Positions 1 to 9,477 of a DNA stretch of 27,692 bases are shown piece after piece. This DNA is from Seminavis robusta. Taxonomy: Eukaryota; Bacillariophyta; Bacillariophyceae; Naviculales; Naviculaceae. The notes under the pieces are model-generated. The model was not told the origin of the DNA. It worked only from the letters and a program-made list of their open reading frames with translations, and ran no database searches. The stretch lies in assembly GCA_903772945.1 (NCBI GenBank), contig CAICTM010001522.1, positions 1 to 27,692 of the forward strand. The letters are read 5' to 3'. The first letter of the stretch is position 1, and every line of letters begins with the position of its first letter. The position numbers and the translations under genes were made by a program.

Positions 1-427
1 GCAACGCCCGCACAGCTCGTGTTCAATCGTGACGCGATTCACAACGTCCGGTTCAAGCCAACTGGAAGTACATTAAGGAACGTCGCCAACGACTAATCCA
101 AAAAAAACAACGATAGGGAAAACGCGACGCGTGTCCCTCATCAATCACAATGTCAACGATACTGTGATGATTCAACAGTATCAGCACCGCAAGTACGGTC
201 AGCCAAAGTACAAAGGTCCTTACACTATAACGAGTCAATGACAATGCACTGTACGGCTCCAACATGCTACCGCAAGGCGGCACAGTTACCAGACTTGGAA
301 CATAAGGTATATACACCCATACAAACCTGATCCCCTTGTAGGATTGCCATCGTGCGACGCACATGTCTACATCCAAATCTCATGAGAGTGCCCCGCACTT
401 TAATCATATGTTCTCCTTGTCCGACTG
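1..427 (+). pseudogene. Ty3/gypsy integrase C-terminus and 3' end (element F)
   Basis: The first codons read ATPAQLVFNRDAIHNVRF, which recurs in the integrase C-terminal regions at 5820-5850 and, on the minus strand, at 17580-17640. Downstream, in shifted frames, come a VNDTV-type segment, a KYKGPY (GPY/F module) segment and a final QTWNIR...HPYK-like tail near 290-330. The DNA from about 330 to 427 matches the 3' untranslated part of the same family (GTGCCCCGCACTTTAA, then GTTCTCCTTGTCCGACTG). Several 1-nt indels and stops break the frame, so this is dead. The left end lies outside the window. Homology stops abruptly at 427 and resumes at about 2950, so a 2.5-kb segment splits this element. 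Confidence 0.8.
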
Positions 428-1014
428 TATATTGAATTACTTATTTAGTTAACAACCTATTGGGTCCGGAGGACCTTTTCTACGCTGGCAATAGTTGGAG
501 CCCGAGGCCCAAATAGCTGAGTCGTTATACCATTGATGAGTTGCACGATAGGAAGATTCACGGTGCACACCAAGCATCAACACTGAAGGAGGATAGCCTC
601 ATAGTAGCACGGCTACACTATCCTATAGTCTCACCCGTTCACCTCCGCCCCATGAACAGAGGGGCAGGTCCCTACAGCTTTACTTACAACGGAAGTGTGC
701 ATCTTCCCATCATGACCTTGGAGCGCGGTGGCCTAGCCAGGATTTAACCTATTAGAAGGGCGCTGATCGACAACAGTCATCATCGATCCACCTCCACCAC
801 AGTGCGTCTGAGTGATCAGGTCCCATGTGTGGCCATTGCCTTGTCGTGCAGGGCAAGATGCAGCAGAGTCCATAGGCGGTGGCGCACCAGAGACTGACCA
901 TGTCAGGGTATGACCTATCCAGTGGGCGAACAATGTCAGGCAGAAGGCGACAAAGAGCCATGCGATAGGGCCAAGTGACGCACTGGCAGACAGTGGCTCC
1001 CAAAGGGGAGGCAC

Positions 1015-1165
1015 AGTGTCTGCTGGGGTGGTGTGGACTGTAGAGGGTTGTGGGGTGGATGTTGGAGGGGTGGTTGTGGGCTGTAGATGGCATGATGCTG
1101 GAGGGAGGAGGGTAGGGTGTGTTTGCTGTGTAGGCATGATGGTTGGTTGATGGAAAGGTTGTTGT
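1015..1165. repeat. GT/GGTTG-rich low-complexity tract
   Basis: The plus strand is dominated by GGGGTGGTGTGG, GGTTGTGGGG and GGAGGGGTGGTTGTGGG runs. On the minus strand this gives Pro/Thr/Gln-rich reading in more than one frame, which is the main reason that long overlapping open frames appear here. Treat protein calls from this tract with caution. Confidence 0.6.
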
Positions 1166-2144
1166 ATCGTGTAATGTTGACTGTCGGGTCGTTGCTGCAA
1201 CTCAAGCACAGGGATTGCTTGTGAGTGGAGAGGAGGATTGATTCGAGGAATCTATTCAAGGAGGCCAATGCTCGGGGCACTTGCAATCGGGTATGGATCA
1301 AAGCTGTGGGTGGGATGGCCACTGGTTCAGAGGCTGGGTCCCATCTAGTACAGTTACCACAAACTGCAAAAGGAAGGGATCAAAGCCAAAGGCTGATAGG
1401 GATTCTTCAGGGAAAACTGGAGAAGTCACGCTATAGCCAGTAGAGGCAGTGGTGGGGGATCAAGGGGTTTGTTTGGTTGATGGGGCTGTGTCTGGTTGAC
1501 ACTGTGTGTCTCAAAGGCTGTACTCAATCTGGTGAAGGCCACCACAGACTTCAGCAGAGAGTCAAGCCAAGATTTGTAGAGGGTACTCGATTCAGTGGAA
1601 TAGACAAAGACTGAGGAGTCACTCAACAATCAGCTAGAGAGGTAATAGGGTCAGGCGGTGGTTGATATCTGAGCCACACCACGCTGCAGTTCTGTCTGGG
1701 GCTCAATCCTTTGGGGTCAGACAAACTCAGTAGGAGAGTCAGGTGCAGGAGCAGAGAGGTGGCTGGTTCAATAAGGGGGTGTTGCACAATCTATATGTGG
1801 TACTAGAGGGGCAACTTTTGTTGGTTCTTGTGGGGGTGAGGTCCTTTGGAGAGGAGCTGGATATCCCAGGGGGGCTGTAAACCAACCAGAAAGCAGCCGG
1901 GCCTGGAGATAGCAGAACTCAAGTCCTTACAGGAACTCTGTTGTTGTTTGTTGTTCCTCTGGGAGAGGAGTTAGATATCAATGGGGAGTGGTAACAGTAG
2001 CAGGAGGTATCAGTGCCAACAAGGACGTCGGAGAACCACTAGTGGCCAGTGAGAAAGTAAGAATACAGGTGTAATTCTCTTCTTGGTGGTCACTGCAGGT
2101 ATCTCGTGAAGTCCTTCTTGATAGTAGTAGGCTGTCGTTCGATC

Positions 2145-2320
2145 CGTACGGAGGACGTTCGAGGGAGGTACGTTCACGGGAGGTACGAAGAAGAGGTACG
2201 TTCGCGGGAAGATCGATTCACGGAGGAGCGAGTCTTGGATTCGATTCGATTCGAAAACCGATTCAATTCAGAGGATTCGAAATCGATTCGAAGATTCAAT
2301 TCGATTCAAGGGATTCGGAT
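2145..2320. repeat. Degenerate direct repeats: GAGGTACGTTC then ATTCGATTCGA
   Basis: Three copies of a roughly 20-bp GGGAGGTACG(TTC/AAG) unit occur between 2163 and 2215, followed from about 2230 to 2315 by many GATTCGATTC / GATTCAATTC variants. It looks like slippage-prone sequence inside the unidentified segment. No coding meaning is claimed. Confidence 0.6.
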
Positions 2321-2949
2321 GAGTCAGTTGCCTTAGGGGTAAGGTTAACCGGAGCCTGTTATTGTTGTTGTTCGGTCGTTCGAAAAAGGATCGGCGACAA
2401 TGGAGGATTTCTTGGGCCGTCGGCAGATGAGAGAACAGAAAGTAACAATGGGTATGTGTTTCTCGTCTATTCTGGAACTGCAGAAACCGGAGACTTCTTC
2501 TTGTGTTCAATTTCCTCCAACTGGGCCGTCGGCGAGTCGAGAATAGAAAACCCACCGATCTCGTAGGATTTCCATTGGGATGCTTTCTAATCTGGTACCG
2601 TGAGAACGCCGCGTTGATAAGTCGCTTGATTAGAGGAGGTGCGCTTGATAGGGAGATAGGAGGTATCGATCCTTTTCGGTCTTGAATAGGTTGTAAAGAG
2701 AGGAAATAGGATGTATGTTTTCCGTGATGACGTTGAGTGGATTCCTATAGTAAACAAGTACTCTTCAACAAGATAACAGATAACAGGACTTCCTGAGGTC
2801 CTTTCGTTTCGTTTCAATGCTTCCAATGGGTCTAATAGGTGTTGTGATGGTATAGAAGTGACGTCGTATTGTTATCGTTTGTTGCTATTAGTGTTTTGGT
2901 TGACAGATCCAGCGGCAGGAGTCAGTAGTTGCTCCCGCCCTTGGGAAAC

Positions 2950-3004
2950 GTTCTCCCTTTGTCCGACTGCTGTCGGCCTTTCTGTGACCCTTGTCAGGGG
3001 CGAA
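2950..3004 (+). mobile_element. Gypsy element F 3' end with polypurine tract
   Basis: Sequence GTCCGACTGCTGTCGGCC...CCCTTGTCAGGGGCGAA immediately precedes LTR 3005-3427. The same segment precedes the LTRs at 6264 (plus) and, on the minus strand, those ending at 17167 and 19683. The CAGGGG(G)CGAA run is the likely polypurine tract priming plus-strand synthesis in this family. It continues the internal region that stopped at 427. Confidence 0.75.
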
Positions 3005-3427
3005 TGCAGATACACGGCTCTTAGCCTTATTCGCGACTCGATCCTAGAAAGGGTTTGAGTTCGAATCATGACTGAGTCTCTCGTGAATAAGCATTTGAGA
3101 CAGGGTTCTCAATGACCGCGCTAGTCATACTAGGTTGATGATGAAACATCGCTCTAGATATTTAGCCAGCTGGAAGTACTTCCACGCTACTAGATCCATG
3201 CTAGACAAACCTTCCACGCGTTCCGTTTTAGGATCGTGGAGAGACGTAGGATTACTCCACAACCTACTCTATCACACTTTAAGTCTACCGCGGGAACCAG
3301 ATCTTACGATCCTTGATGATGATCTCTCTCGTTGATTAGTTTTCTAGCTTCTAATCTCTTCATAACTTTCATTCTCTCAAACTCAAAACAACTCGAAAGA
3401 TCTTTACACTAGCTTTTAGCTAGTGCA
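3005..3427 (+). repeat. Gypsy LTR, subfamily B
   Basis: The LTR begins TGCAGATACACGGCTCTTAG and ends CTAGCTTTTAGCTAGTGCA, about 423 bp, with TG...CA ends. Seven copies of this LTR occur in the window. It carries the subfamily-B signature TTCCGTTTTAGGATCG in the middle. Upstream lies a polypurine tract of one element; downstream, without a primer-binding site, lies gag of element A. So it serves as 3' LTR of F and abuts A. Confidence 0.85.
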
Positions 3428-4080
3428 CAATCAACAGTTGAACCAGGACGAATTCATCGACATCATCTGTCATGGCATTCCTCGTTCCTGGATGTGCAAG
3501 ATGGACGAACACGACTTCGATCCTTTCACTGCCGAGATGACAGCGCTCATTGGATTCTGTGAGCGCATGGAATCCGCTGAGACTTTGACAAAGGCAGTGA
3601 TGCCAAGCAAGCTCCTTCGAGAAGAACACAGCAGGAAGATACAAGTCTACTCCCAACAACGACCATTCTTCCAAGAGCGAAAAAAAGTGGTGTGATTACC
3701 GAGTCCAGAACTCACACACTGCTGATTGCATGACTCTGAAGAAACTCAAAGCCAAGTCCTCGTCGACAACGATAGCAAGCCAGCTACAACAAGAACAAGA
3801 CTTGAAACGCAAGTCTGACGAGCCAAAGTCTACACCAAGAAGAACTTTCGGTCCTTATGAAGAAAGTCCAACGCTGGGTCAAGGCGGATCGCAAGAAAAA
3901 AAGCGAATGCAACCATGTTGCGCAAACGCAAGTCGGACGCTCTGACAACGAGGATGACTCCTCTGTCGGGGCCTCAACATGATGGACAAGAAAATGGCTG
4001 CAGTCGACAAGGCTCTTGCGACTTCGACTTCAATCATTCAGATGGAGAATCTCCGTCTGAGGATTAGGCCAGGATGATGA
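3428..4080 (+). pseudogene. Gypsy gag (C-terminal half) with zinc knuckle
   Basis: The frame from 3423 reads ...LNQDEFIDIICHGIPRSWMCKMDEHDFDPFTAEM, a gypsy Gag segment; in related elements this is preceded by about 200 residues starting MAQGKHAFRNFEKTL (seen in element C at 26638 on the minus strand), which are missing here. At about 3683-3732 a shifted frame gives a KWCDYR...HTADCM zinc-knuckle-like motif. The rest (3730-4075) is the Lys/Ser-rich tail matching minus-strand 22250-22600. The frame is broken by at least two indels. Confidence 0.75.
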
Positions 4081-4299
4081 TCAACGGAACCATGTTCCGA
4101 TTTCTCATAACCAAGTGATGAGATATCTCACTAACTAGTAACAAGAATTGTTTGCAACTGATGAAGTCTACGGCAAATTAGATAATTGCTAGAAACTGCT
4201 CAATAGATCTGACGATCTATCCAGCATTGTTAACCTCGTCGGGCCAACCACCTCGTCAACGTCGCAGCAAGAGACCTCAAAACTATCGTCTATGTTAGA

Positions 4300-4640
4300 T
4301 TTAACAGACGAGAAAAAAGGAAACAAAAACCCGTTACACTCGTTGCTTACTGGATACAGAGCATCCGGAACCTTGATTACCCAAATTTATGCTAAGAGAT
4401 TAAGCATGAAGGATCATGGGGGCGTCCAAACACTATGGACTACCCCTTAAGGAATTAAACCCCAGCACGAAGTGTAAGGGGCACTTATGACTCCTGAGTT
4501 CCACGATGATAGAATTATCGAATGGAACTCACACGCACCAAGAACTTGGGGGCATTATGACTGATATAGGTCGAGACATTCTCTCCGATCTAAGAAATCA
4601 AGTTCATTTCACTACCATGTCAGCGAAGTGGAATAGCACA
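4300..4640 (+). pseudogene. Gypsy aspartic protease, frameshifted
   Basis: Near 4349-4375 the DNA reads CTGGATACAGAGCATCCGG, which is the LDTGASG codons with one G lost inside the catalytic motif. The intact motif is present in element C (minus strand, about 26082-26104). Downstream, YAKRLSMKD.GGVQTLWTT and a MTPEFHDDRIIEW-like segment match the protease parts of elements B and C. The 1-nt deletion in the active-site codons alone would inactivate it; further stops follow. Confidence 0.75.
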
Positions 4641-4859
4641 TCTTTCCTATGAAAGATAGCAATACCAACGAAGAAAAGGAACTTCTTCATCCCTGATCCT
4701 ACAGCTGTCAGCGACAGTGAGATCGTCTCAAGAGGACTTTTGACCGAAATACGAACAACTGACTTAAGGCAGATATGCAGAGCAAAACCAGGTAAATAAG
4801 AAGAGCAGGAACCGCTTCATGCCTTATTAAACAAGTGCTCCGACCAATTCGAAGGTACT

Positions 4860-5535
4860 TTGGAAGGCGATGGACGACTACGAAGTAGAACTTCGTCCTG
4901 ACGCTAAACCCTATCACGCTAGGCTTATCCTACTCCACGTGCCATACCAACACTCTTAAGACAGAGGTCGACGTCTCTGCGACGCAGGAGCACTTAAGAA
5001 GGTAAACCGTTCCGAGTGGACGGCACAACATTTATCATTCCCAAAAAAGAATGGATCTATAAGGTTCATCTCTGACGTCCGGGAACTGAACAAAGGGATT
5101 GAGCAAAAACCTTGTCCGACCCAAGGATACAAGACAGGCTACTGAATCTAAACGGATTCAGGAAATACGATACCAGCGAGTACCGATGGGCCATGCAATA
5201 GTCCCGACATCTTCCAAAGGAAGATGGGAACACTCATGCACGACTTGGAAAATGTCCGTGCATACAATGATATCAACTATCCTAACTAACGCGATCTAGT
5301 GGATCCAGTTGAATAGTTAGATGAAGTTCTCTAAAGGCTTCGAAAAGCCGGACTTAAGATCAATGCTACCAAGTCCTTCTTCGAAAAGAGAACTTGATAT
5401 TAGGCTTACTGGATTACTTGAGAAGGAATCCAACCCGTAACCAAGAAAATAGATGCGATCCAGAATATCGCTCCTCCTACGAACAGGAAGAAACTTAGTA
5501 GATTCATTGGACCAGTGAACTACTGTCGAGACATA
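4860..5535 (+). pseudogene. Gypsy reverse transcriptase, palm partly deleted
   Basis: Recognisable RT pieces in three frames: KPYHAR (about 4908), GALKKVNRSEWTA (about 4989-5025), FPKKNGSIRFISDVRELNKG (about 5037-5100), a DIFQRKMG-like piece (about 5206-5230), KAGLKINATKSFFEKR (about 5346-5395) and KKLSRFIGPVNYCRD (about 5490-5535). The catalytic YIDD box is reduced to AYNDIN at about 5259-5276. The segment between the ELN block and the MG..NSPDIF block that holds the first catalytic Asp is missing. Clearly inactive. Confidence 0.8.
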
Positions 5536-6263
5536 TGGATCAGACGATCACATGTACATACAACATCGGATCCCAAGAGAAAGGAATCCCTGTCCATTTA
5601 TTGCTTGACAATGATTGTATCCGTAACCGGATGGTTGAGATTGCCGAGATCTGCTCCAATGCAGCAGACGAAGTAGCCATCGTTCTAGAACAGACGTGGC
5701 TCACCCAGTATCCATGGCCTGCTGAGGTTATCATGGATAGAGAACGTGAGTTCCGCGCAGAGTCGAGAAGACTCTCCGGGATGAATGGACTTCTCGCAAG
5801 TTCATTACCACACGTGTTCAATCTGTGACGCGATTCACAACGTCCGTTTCGAATAAACTGGAAACACATCAAAGAACGTCGCCAACGACTCATCCAGAAA
5901 AACAATGATAAGGAAAACGACGCGTGTCCCTCATCAATACAATGTCAACGATACTGTGAGGTTTCAACAGTATCAGCACCGCAAGTACGGTCAGCCAAAG
6001 TACAAAGGTCCTTACAATATGGACCGAGTCAATAACAATGGCACTGTACGGCTCCGACATGCTACCGCCAATGGCGGCACAGTCTACCAGACTGGAACAT
6101 AAGGTATTTACACCCATACAAGGCCTGATATCCCCTTGTAGGATTGCCATCGTGCGACGCACATGTCTACATCCAATCTCCGGAGAGTGCCCCGCACTTT
6201 AAATCATATGTTCTCCTTGTCCGACTGATGTCGTGCCTTCTGTGACCCTTGTCAGGGGGCGAA
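5535..6263 (+). pseudogene. Gypsy integrase core and GPY tail, 3' untranslated end
   Basis: A region around 5600-5770 matches the integrase catalytic core: a degraded IDPVTGWFEIAEI-like stretch, then EQTWLTQYPWPAEVIMDRE at about 5688-5745. After an indel the C-terminal part continues (KYGQPKYKGPYNMDRVNNNGTVRLR, 5980-6060; motif shown split here at GPY) to QT(W)NIR at about 6093, where one T is missing compared with position 290. From 6120 to 6263 lies the non-coding 3' end with the polypurine tract AGGGGGCGAA. RNase H and the zinc-binding domain are absent between RT and this core. Confidence 0.8.
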
Positions 6264-6685
6264 TGATATACACGGCTCTTAGCCTTATTCGCGACTCGAT
6301 CCTAGATAGGGTTTGAGTTCGACTCATGACGTAGTCCTTCGCGAATAGTCATTGAGACAGGGTTCTCATGACTGCTAGTCATACTAGGTTGTCGATGAAA
6401 CATCGCTCTAGATATTTAGCCGGCGTGGAAAGCTTCCACGCTACTAGACAGCTACTAGCTGAAGTTTCCACGTGTTCCGGAAATGGACCGTGGAGTACGT
6501 AGAGTTATTGCCATAACCTACGATATCACACTTCGAGGCCTCCCGCGGGAGACCAACTTCAATGAGCTTCACAACGATCTCTCTCATGGATTAGTTTTCG
6601 TAGCTTTCTAATCTCTCTCATAACTTTCATTCTCTCAAACGCAAAACACTCGAAAGATCTTTACACTAGCTTTTAGCGTAGTGCA
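6264..6685 (+). repeat. Gypsy LTR, subfamily A (3' LTR of element A)
   Basis: Starts TGATATACACGGCTCTTAG directly after the polypurine tract and ends TTTTAGCGTAGTGCA. It carries the subfamily-A signature TTCCGGAAATGGACCG and GGCCTCCCGCGGGAGACC, shared in this window only with the minus-strand LTR 16746-17167. It is followed by CAAG (6686-6689), the same four bases that flank element B, so a 4-bp target duplication is plausible, but the matching left copy is not next to LTR 3005. Confidence 0.85.
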
Positions 6686-6688
6686 CAA

Positions 6689-7278
6689 GGTATCCCCCTT
6701 GATTTCATTGAGGACATGCTTGTGACCGAGGCAACTTATCTTTCAAAGGAGCCAAAGGAATACTCTTGTACCTATGGAGTTAATGAGAAAGGTGGAATGA
6801 ATAAAGAGCAGTTTGGTGAGTACATGCTTAAGAATGTTCTGCCGCTGGTTGCAGATGACTGCAGCGATAAACCTGGGAAGCGAGTGTGTCTTTTGGTCGA
6901 TGGCGGACCCGGAAGGACAAACACAGAGATGCTTGCACAGCTAAGAGCAAAAGGCTTGTATCTGTTCCCATCGGGGCCACCAAACACAACACACATCCTG
7001 CAGGTAAGCACGTCGCTCTGTTTGTTGTTGTATTCACGATGTCGGCTCACATGCATGGTTGATTGTTGCGTCTACTGAAATAGATCATGGACATGCTCTT
7101 CGGACGTTTCAAAACTGCCTACTTTAGCAACCTCGAGACACTCTACGAATACCGATTGACCAACCAACATCGAATTGGCAAGTCAAACCTAACAAGACAT
7201 GATATAGGTCTTCTTGTTTTTGGCAGCGAGCACAGCAGAAAGCGGGTTGAAGTGTTGATGTGGACCCTGCTCCCCTGA
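6689..7278 (+). pseudogene. DDE-superfamily transposase fragment with one intron
   Basis: Exon 1 (6689-7003) and exon 2 (from 7084) join in frame. Exon 1 contains KRVCLLVDGGPGR (catalytic Asp region), LYLFPSGPPNTTHILQ, and exon 2 continues IMDMLFGRFKTAYFSNLE and LTRHDIGLLVFG. This is the C-terminal half of the 'DDE superfamily endonuclease' catalytic domain (D...D/N-TTH-Q-x-MD...FK). The N-terminal DNA-binding part and first catalytic Asp are missing because LTR 6264-6685 abuts codon 1; similarity fades after about 7245. It is a dead, nested-in DNA transposon or domesticated-type gene fragment. Gene direction is the same as the LTR. Confidence 0.7.
7004..7083 (+). other. 80-bp spliceosomal intron in transposase fragment
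   Basis: The intron begins GTAAGC after CAG at 7001-7003 and ends AAATAG before ATC ATG GAC. Removing it keeps the frame and joins NTTHILQ to IMDMLFG, matching the uninterrupted order of the family domain. This is direct evidence for a eukaryotic nuclear origin. Confidence 0.65.
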
Positions 7279-7636
7279 ACCCTGTCCAGTCCCCCTAACC
7301 CTGTTCAGTCCCAGCGCAGCATTCCCACATCAGTCCCACTACTAGGATGAGCGCCAGCCTGCCATGAAGCCCACCTGGCTTTCAGTGGCAGTTTGTAGCT
7401 GTAGATCCAGCCAGTCCCATGCCTGCAGGCTCTGCCCCAGGCTGGGACAAGTAGCCAGTTTCCAGCTCATAATTGTTAATAACAAACCTTTAGTAACAAC
7501 TCTTTCACTGGGCTACTGCCTAGATCAACAGTTATTAACAATCTAACTGAATCTCGACGACCAATCGTCCTCTTCGATAGCAATAGCCACAGCATCAACG
7601 CTCCGAGCTACCGTCCACACCCTCAAGCTTTCAACC
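7279..7636. other. Gene-free leader upstream of copia gag
   Basis: Contains a short tandem pair at about 7276-7316 (CCCTGAACCCTGTCCAGTCC followed by a diverged copy with CCCTAACCCTGTTCAG) and, further on, AATTGTTAATAAC (7469-7481) facing GTTATTAACAATC (7530-7542) as an inverted repeat. The 3' half (about 7540-7636) is the likely untranslated leader of the copia element. No LTR end or tRNA primer-binding site could be identified. Confidence 0.4.
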
Positions 7637-8719
7637 ATGACATCCTTCACTGCCATGGACTACTTCTCACATGAGCTTCTCACTCCAATTCCCTTGGAGG
7701 AGAAACCATCTTTCCCCAGCCTCAAAATCATCCACCAAGAACTCAATGCCAATGCCATGGCAGTCCAATCGACGCTTGGTGGAGGCCAATACGGACACCT
7801 CTCATTGACCATCTCATCCACAAGATTCAATGCCCTCCCAGATGCAGCCGCATTTGTCATTCCCGTCCATCCTGTAGTCCAACCAGCACACGCAGGTAAT
7901 GCAACAGCTGCCCAAATTGCTGAAACCAACAGACTCTACAAGGAATCTATCGAACGTTTCCTGATCTACAAGGCAACAGGAACAGCACTCAAGAAGCAAC
8001 TCCTTCAAGCCATCCCCGATACATTCACTAACACCCTAAAGAACGACCTATTCGGGTACACCAACGTGACTGTCCTCCAGATCCTTGACCACCTTGATAC
8101 AGCATACGGATCGGTGGACCAAGCCGACCTCAAAGACAACATCAAACGAATGGAAGCCGAATGGAGCCCCAACCAACCAATTGAAGAACTCTTCAACCAG
8201 ATCAAGGCAGCCCAACAGTTCGCGGCAGACCATGATCCAATCACCGAAAAGACGGCCCTTCGCGCAGCCACTACCAACTTTGAAAACAGCGGAACGTTCA
8301 CTGAAGCCCTTCGCGAATGGAACAACAAAGCTGAAGCTGACCAAACCTGGACAAACCTGGAAAGCCACTTCAAGAAAGCCGACAAAGCGAGACGCCGCAT
8401 CCTCACTGCGTCCGAAGTCGGATACGCCAATGCAGCCATCTCGAAAGTCAGCGCCAATGCCAAGACATCAGCCAACGCAGTCCCCATGTGGTATTGTTGG
8501 TCACACGGACTAGGACCCAACATGACGCACACGAGCATCAACTGCACCAAACCAGTCACTGGCCACCGCAAGGAAGCCACAGTCGACAATATGATGGGAG
8601 GATGCTACATCATCAAGCGCCGCAATGGAGAAAGGGCAATCTATCGCCGCCCTCCGCGCAACCCACGCAATGACGAGAACGCTCCCCCATCGGACCAGAC
8701 TGCCACCGGCAATCGCTGA
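7637..8719 (+). CDS. Ty1/copia-like Gag
   Basis: Intact 360-codon frame starting at ATG 7637 (MTSFTAMDYFSHELL). The N-terminal two-thirds is the alpha-helical capsid-like region (IYKATGTALKKQLLQ at about residues 115-130, AYGSVDQADLK, EWSPNQPIEELFNQIKAAQQF). A retroviral-type zinc knuckle variant follows at about residues 283-304: WYCWSHGLGPNMTHTSINC, with the Cys/His spacing I associate with diatom copia (CoDi) Gag. The basic tail ends at TGA 8717-8719. It packages element RNA in cytoplasmic particles. It is the only retroelement ORF here without frame damage, so this element may be younger than the gypsy debris, but its pol is cut off. Confidence 0.85.
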   Translation: MTSFTAMDYFSHELLTPIPLEEKPSFPSLKIIHQELNANAMAVQSTLGGGQYGHLSLTISSTRFNALPDAAAFVIPVHPVVQPAHAGNATAAQIAETNRLYKESIERFLIYKATGTALKKQLLQAIPDTFTNTLKNDLFGYTNVTVLQILDHLDTAYGSVDQADLKDNIKRMEAEWSPNQPIEELFNQIKAAQQFAADHDPITEKTALRAATTNFENSGTFTEALREWNNKAEADQTWTNLESHFKKADKARRRILTASEVGYANAAISKVSANAKTSANAVPMWYCWSHGLGPNMTHTSINCTKPVTGHRKEATVDNMMGGCYIIKRRNGERAIYRRPPRNPRNDENAPPSDQTATGNR

Positions 8720-9051
8720 AAAGGCCGGGAGCCATTATTGGAAACCAAACAACAATCTAACAAACTAGTAGATAAACCAACTACTATAGTAGAAAAGAAA
8801 CTTAAAAAACCAACCAATGAAGGTCCCCTGACTCCTAGCCAAATACTGGCATCACCTCTTGTAGCCGACACCGGCAGCACCGGTCACTTCGTCTCCACTG
8901 ACTTCATCGCCGTCAACAATGAGACCATTATAGACATCCAACCCAATCTCAAACCAATCACAGTTACACTACCGGACAATTCTGTCATCCAATCTACCCA
9001 CACATGTCACCTAGACATACCGAATCTACCCAAGAGTGCAACACTCGCTAA
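8720..9051 (+). pseudogene. Copia-like Pol N-terminus (aspartic protease), truncated
   Basis: Directly after the gag TGA, the same reading frame stays open and runs to the LTR at 9052. It contains SPLVADTGSTGHFVSTD (about 8855-8905), the copia protease active-site motif (ADTGSTGHF), followed by VTLPDNSVIQSTHTCHLDIP. Integrase, RT and RNase H are absent. The LTR interrupts after LAN. Gag and Pol being in one frame separated only by a UGA suggests either stop-codon readthrough or a simple nonsense mutation. No ATG is found at the start of this frame, which argues for translation as an extension of Gag in the original element. Confidence 0.75.
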
Positions 9052-9477
9052 TGCAATACACGGCTCTTAGCCTTATTCGCGACTCGATCCTAGATAGGGT
9101 TTGAGTTCGACTCATGACTGAGTCTCTCGTGAATAGTCATTGAGACAGGGTTCTCAATGACCGCTTCTAGTCATACTAGTTGATGATGAAACATCGCTCT
9201 AGATATTTAGCCAGCGTGGAGTACTTCCACGCTACATAGAAATGCTAGACGAATCTTCCACGCGTTCCGTTTTTGGATCGTGGAGTGAGTAGGATTACTA
9301 CCACAACCTACTCTATCACACTTTATAGTCTCCCGCGGGAAGCCAGATCTACGATCCTTTGATGATGATCTCTCTCGTTGATTAGTTTTCATAGCTTTCT
9401 AATCTCTCTCATAACTTTCATTCTCTCAAACTCAAAAACACTCGAAAGATCTCTACACTAGCTTTTAGCGTAGTGCA
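9052..9477 (+). repeat. Gypsy LTR, subfamily B, lone copy
   Basis: Starts TGCAATACACGGCTCTTAG and ends TTTTAGCGTAGTGCA, 426 bp. No gypsy internal sequence on either side. It interrupts the copia pol. Flanks are CTAA (left) and TGAG (right), which do not match, and copia pol does not resume on the right. It is therefore not a clean solo LTR; a deletion or recombination has removed the right-hand copia sequence. Confidence 0.85.

Larger units (their letters stand above)
428..2949. other. 2.5-kb unidentified segment splitting a gypsy 3' end
   Basis: This segment lies between two copies of an 18-20-bp target-like sequence (410-427 GTTCTCCTTGTCCGACTG, and 2950-2969 with two extra bases). No terminal inverted repeat, LTR or poly-A end was found. 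The minus strand carries short Pro/Thr/Ser/Gln-rich open stretches (about 1209-733, 1322-936 and 1629-1426, the last with SWLDSLLKSVVAFTRLSTAF) that may be scraps of a decayed minus-strand gene. The order along the minus strand would be a simple-sequence region, then these scraps. No domain was recognised. It could be a non-LTR element, a captured genomic piece, or an unknown mobile element. Confidence 0.45.
3005..6685 (+). mobile_element. Ty3/gypsy element A, internally deleted
   Basis: Order: LTR (3005-3427), gag, protease, reverse transcriptase, integrase core and GPY tail, polypurine tract, LTR (6264-6685). This is the Ty3/gypsy order (integrase after RT). It is much shorter than a complete element. 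The 5' leader and gag start are missing, part of the RT palm is missing, and RT passes directly into the integrase core with no RNase H or integrase zinc finger. The two LTRs belong to different subfamilies, so the pair was probably brought together by recombination between elements. No 5' target duplication can be assigned. Confidence 0.75.

Noticed and set aside
7276..7316. CCCTAACCC-like telomere repeat
   Set aside because: Only one CCCTAACCC occurs, as part of a diverged 20-bp tandem pair; it is not a telomeric array.
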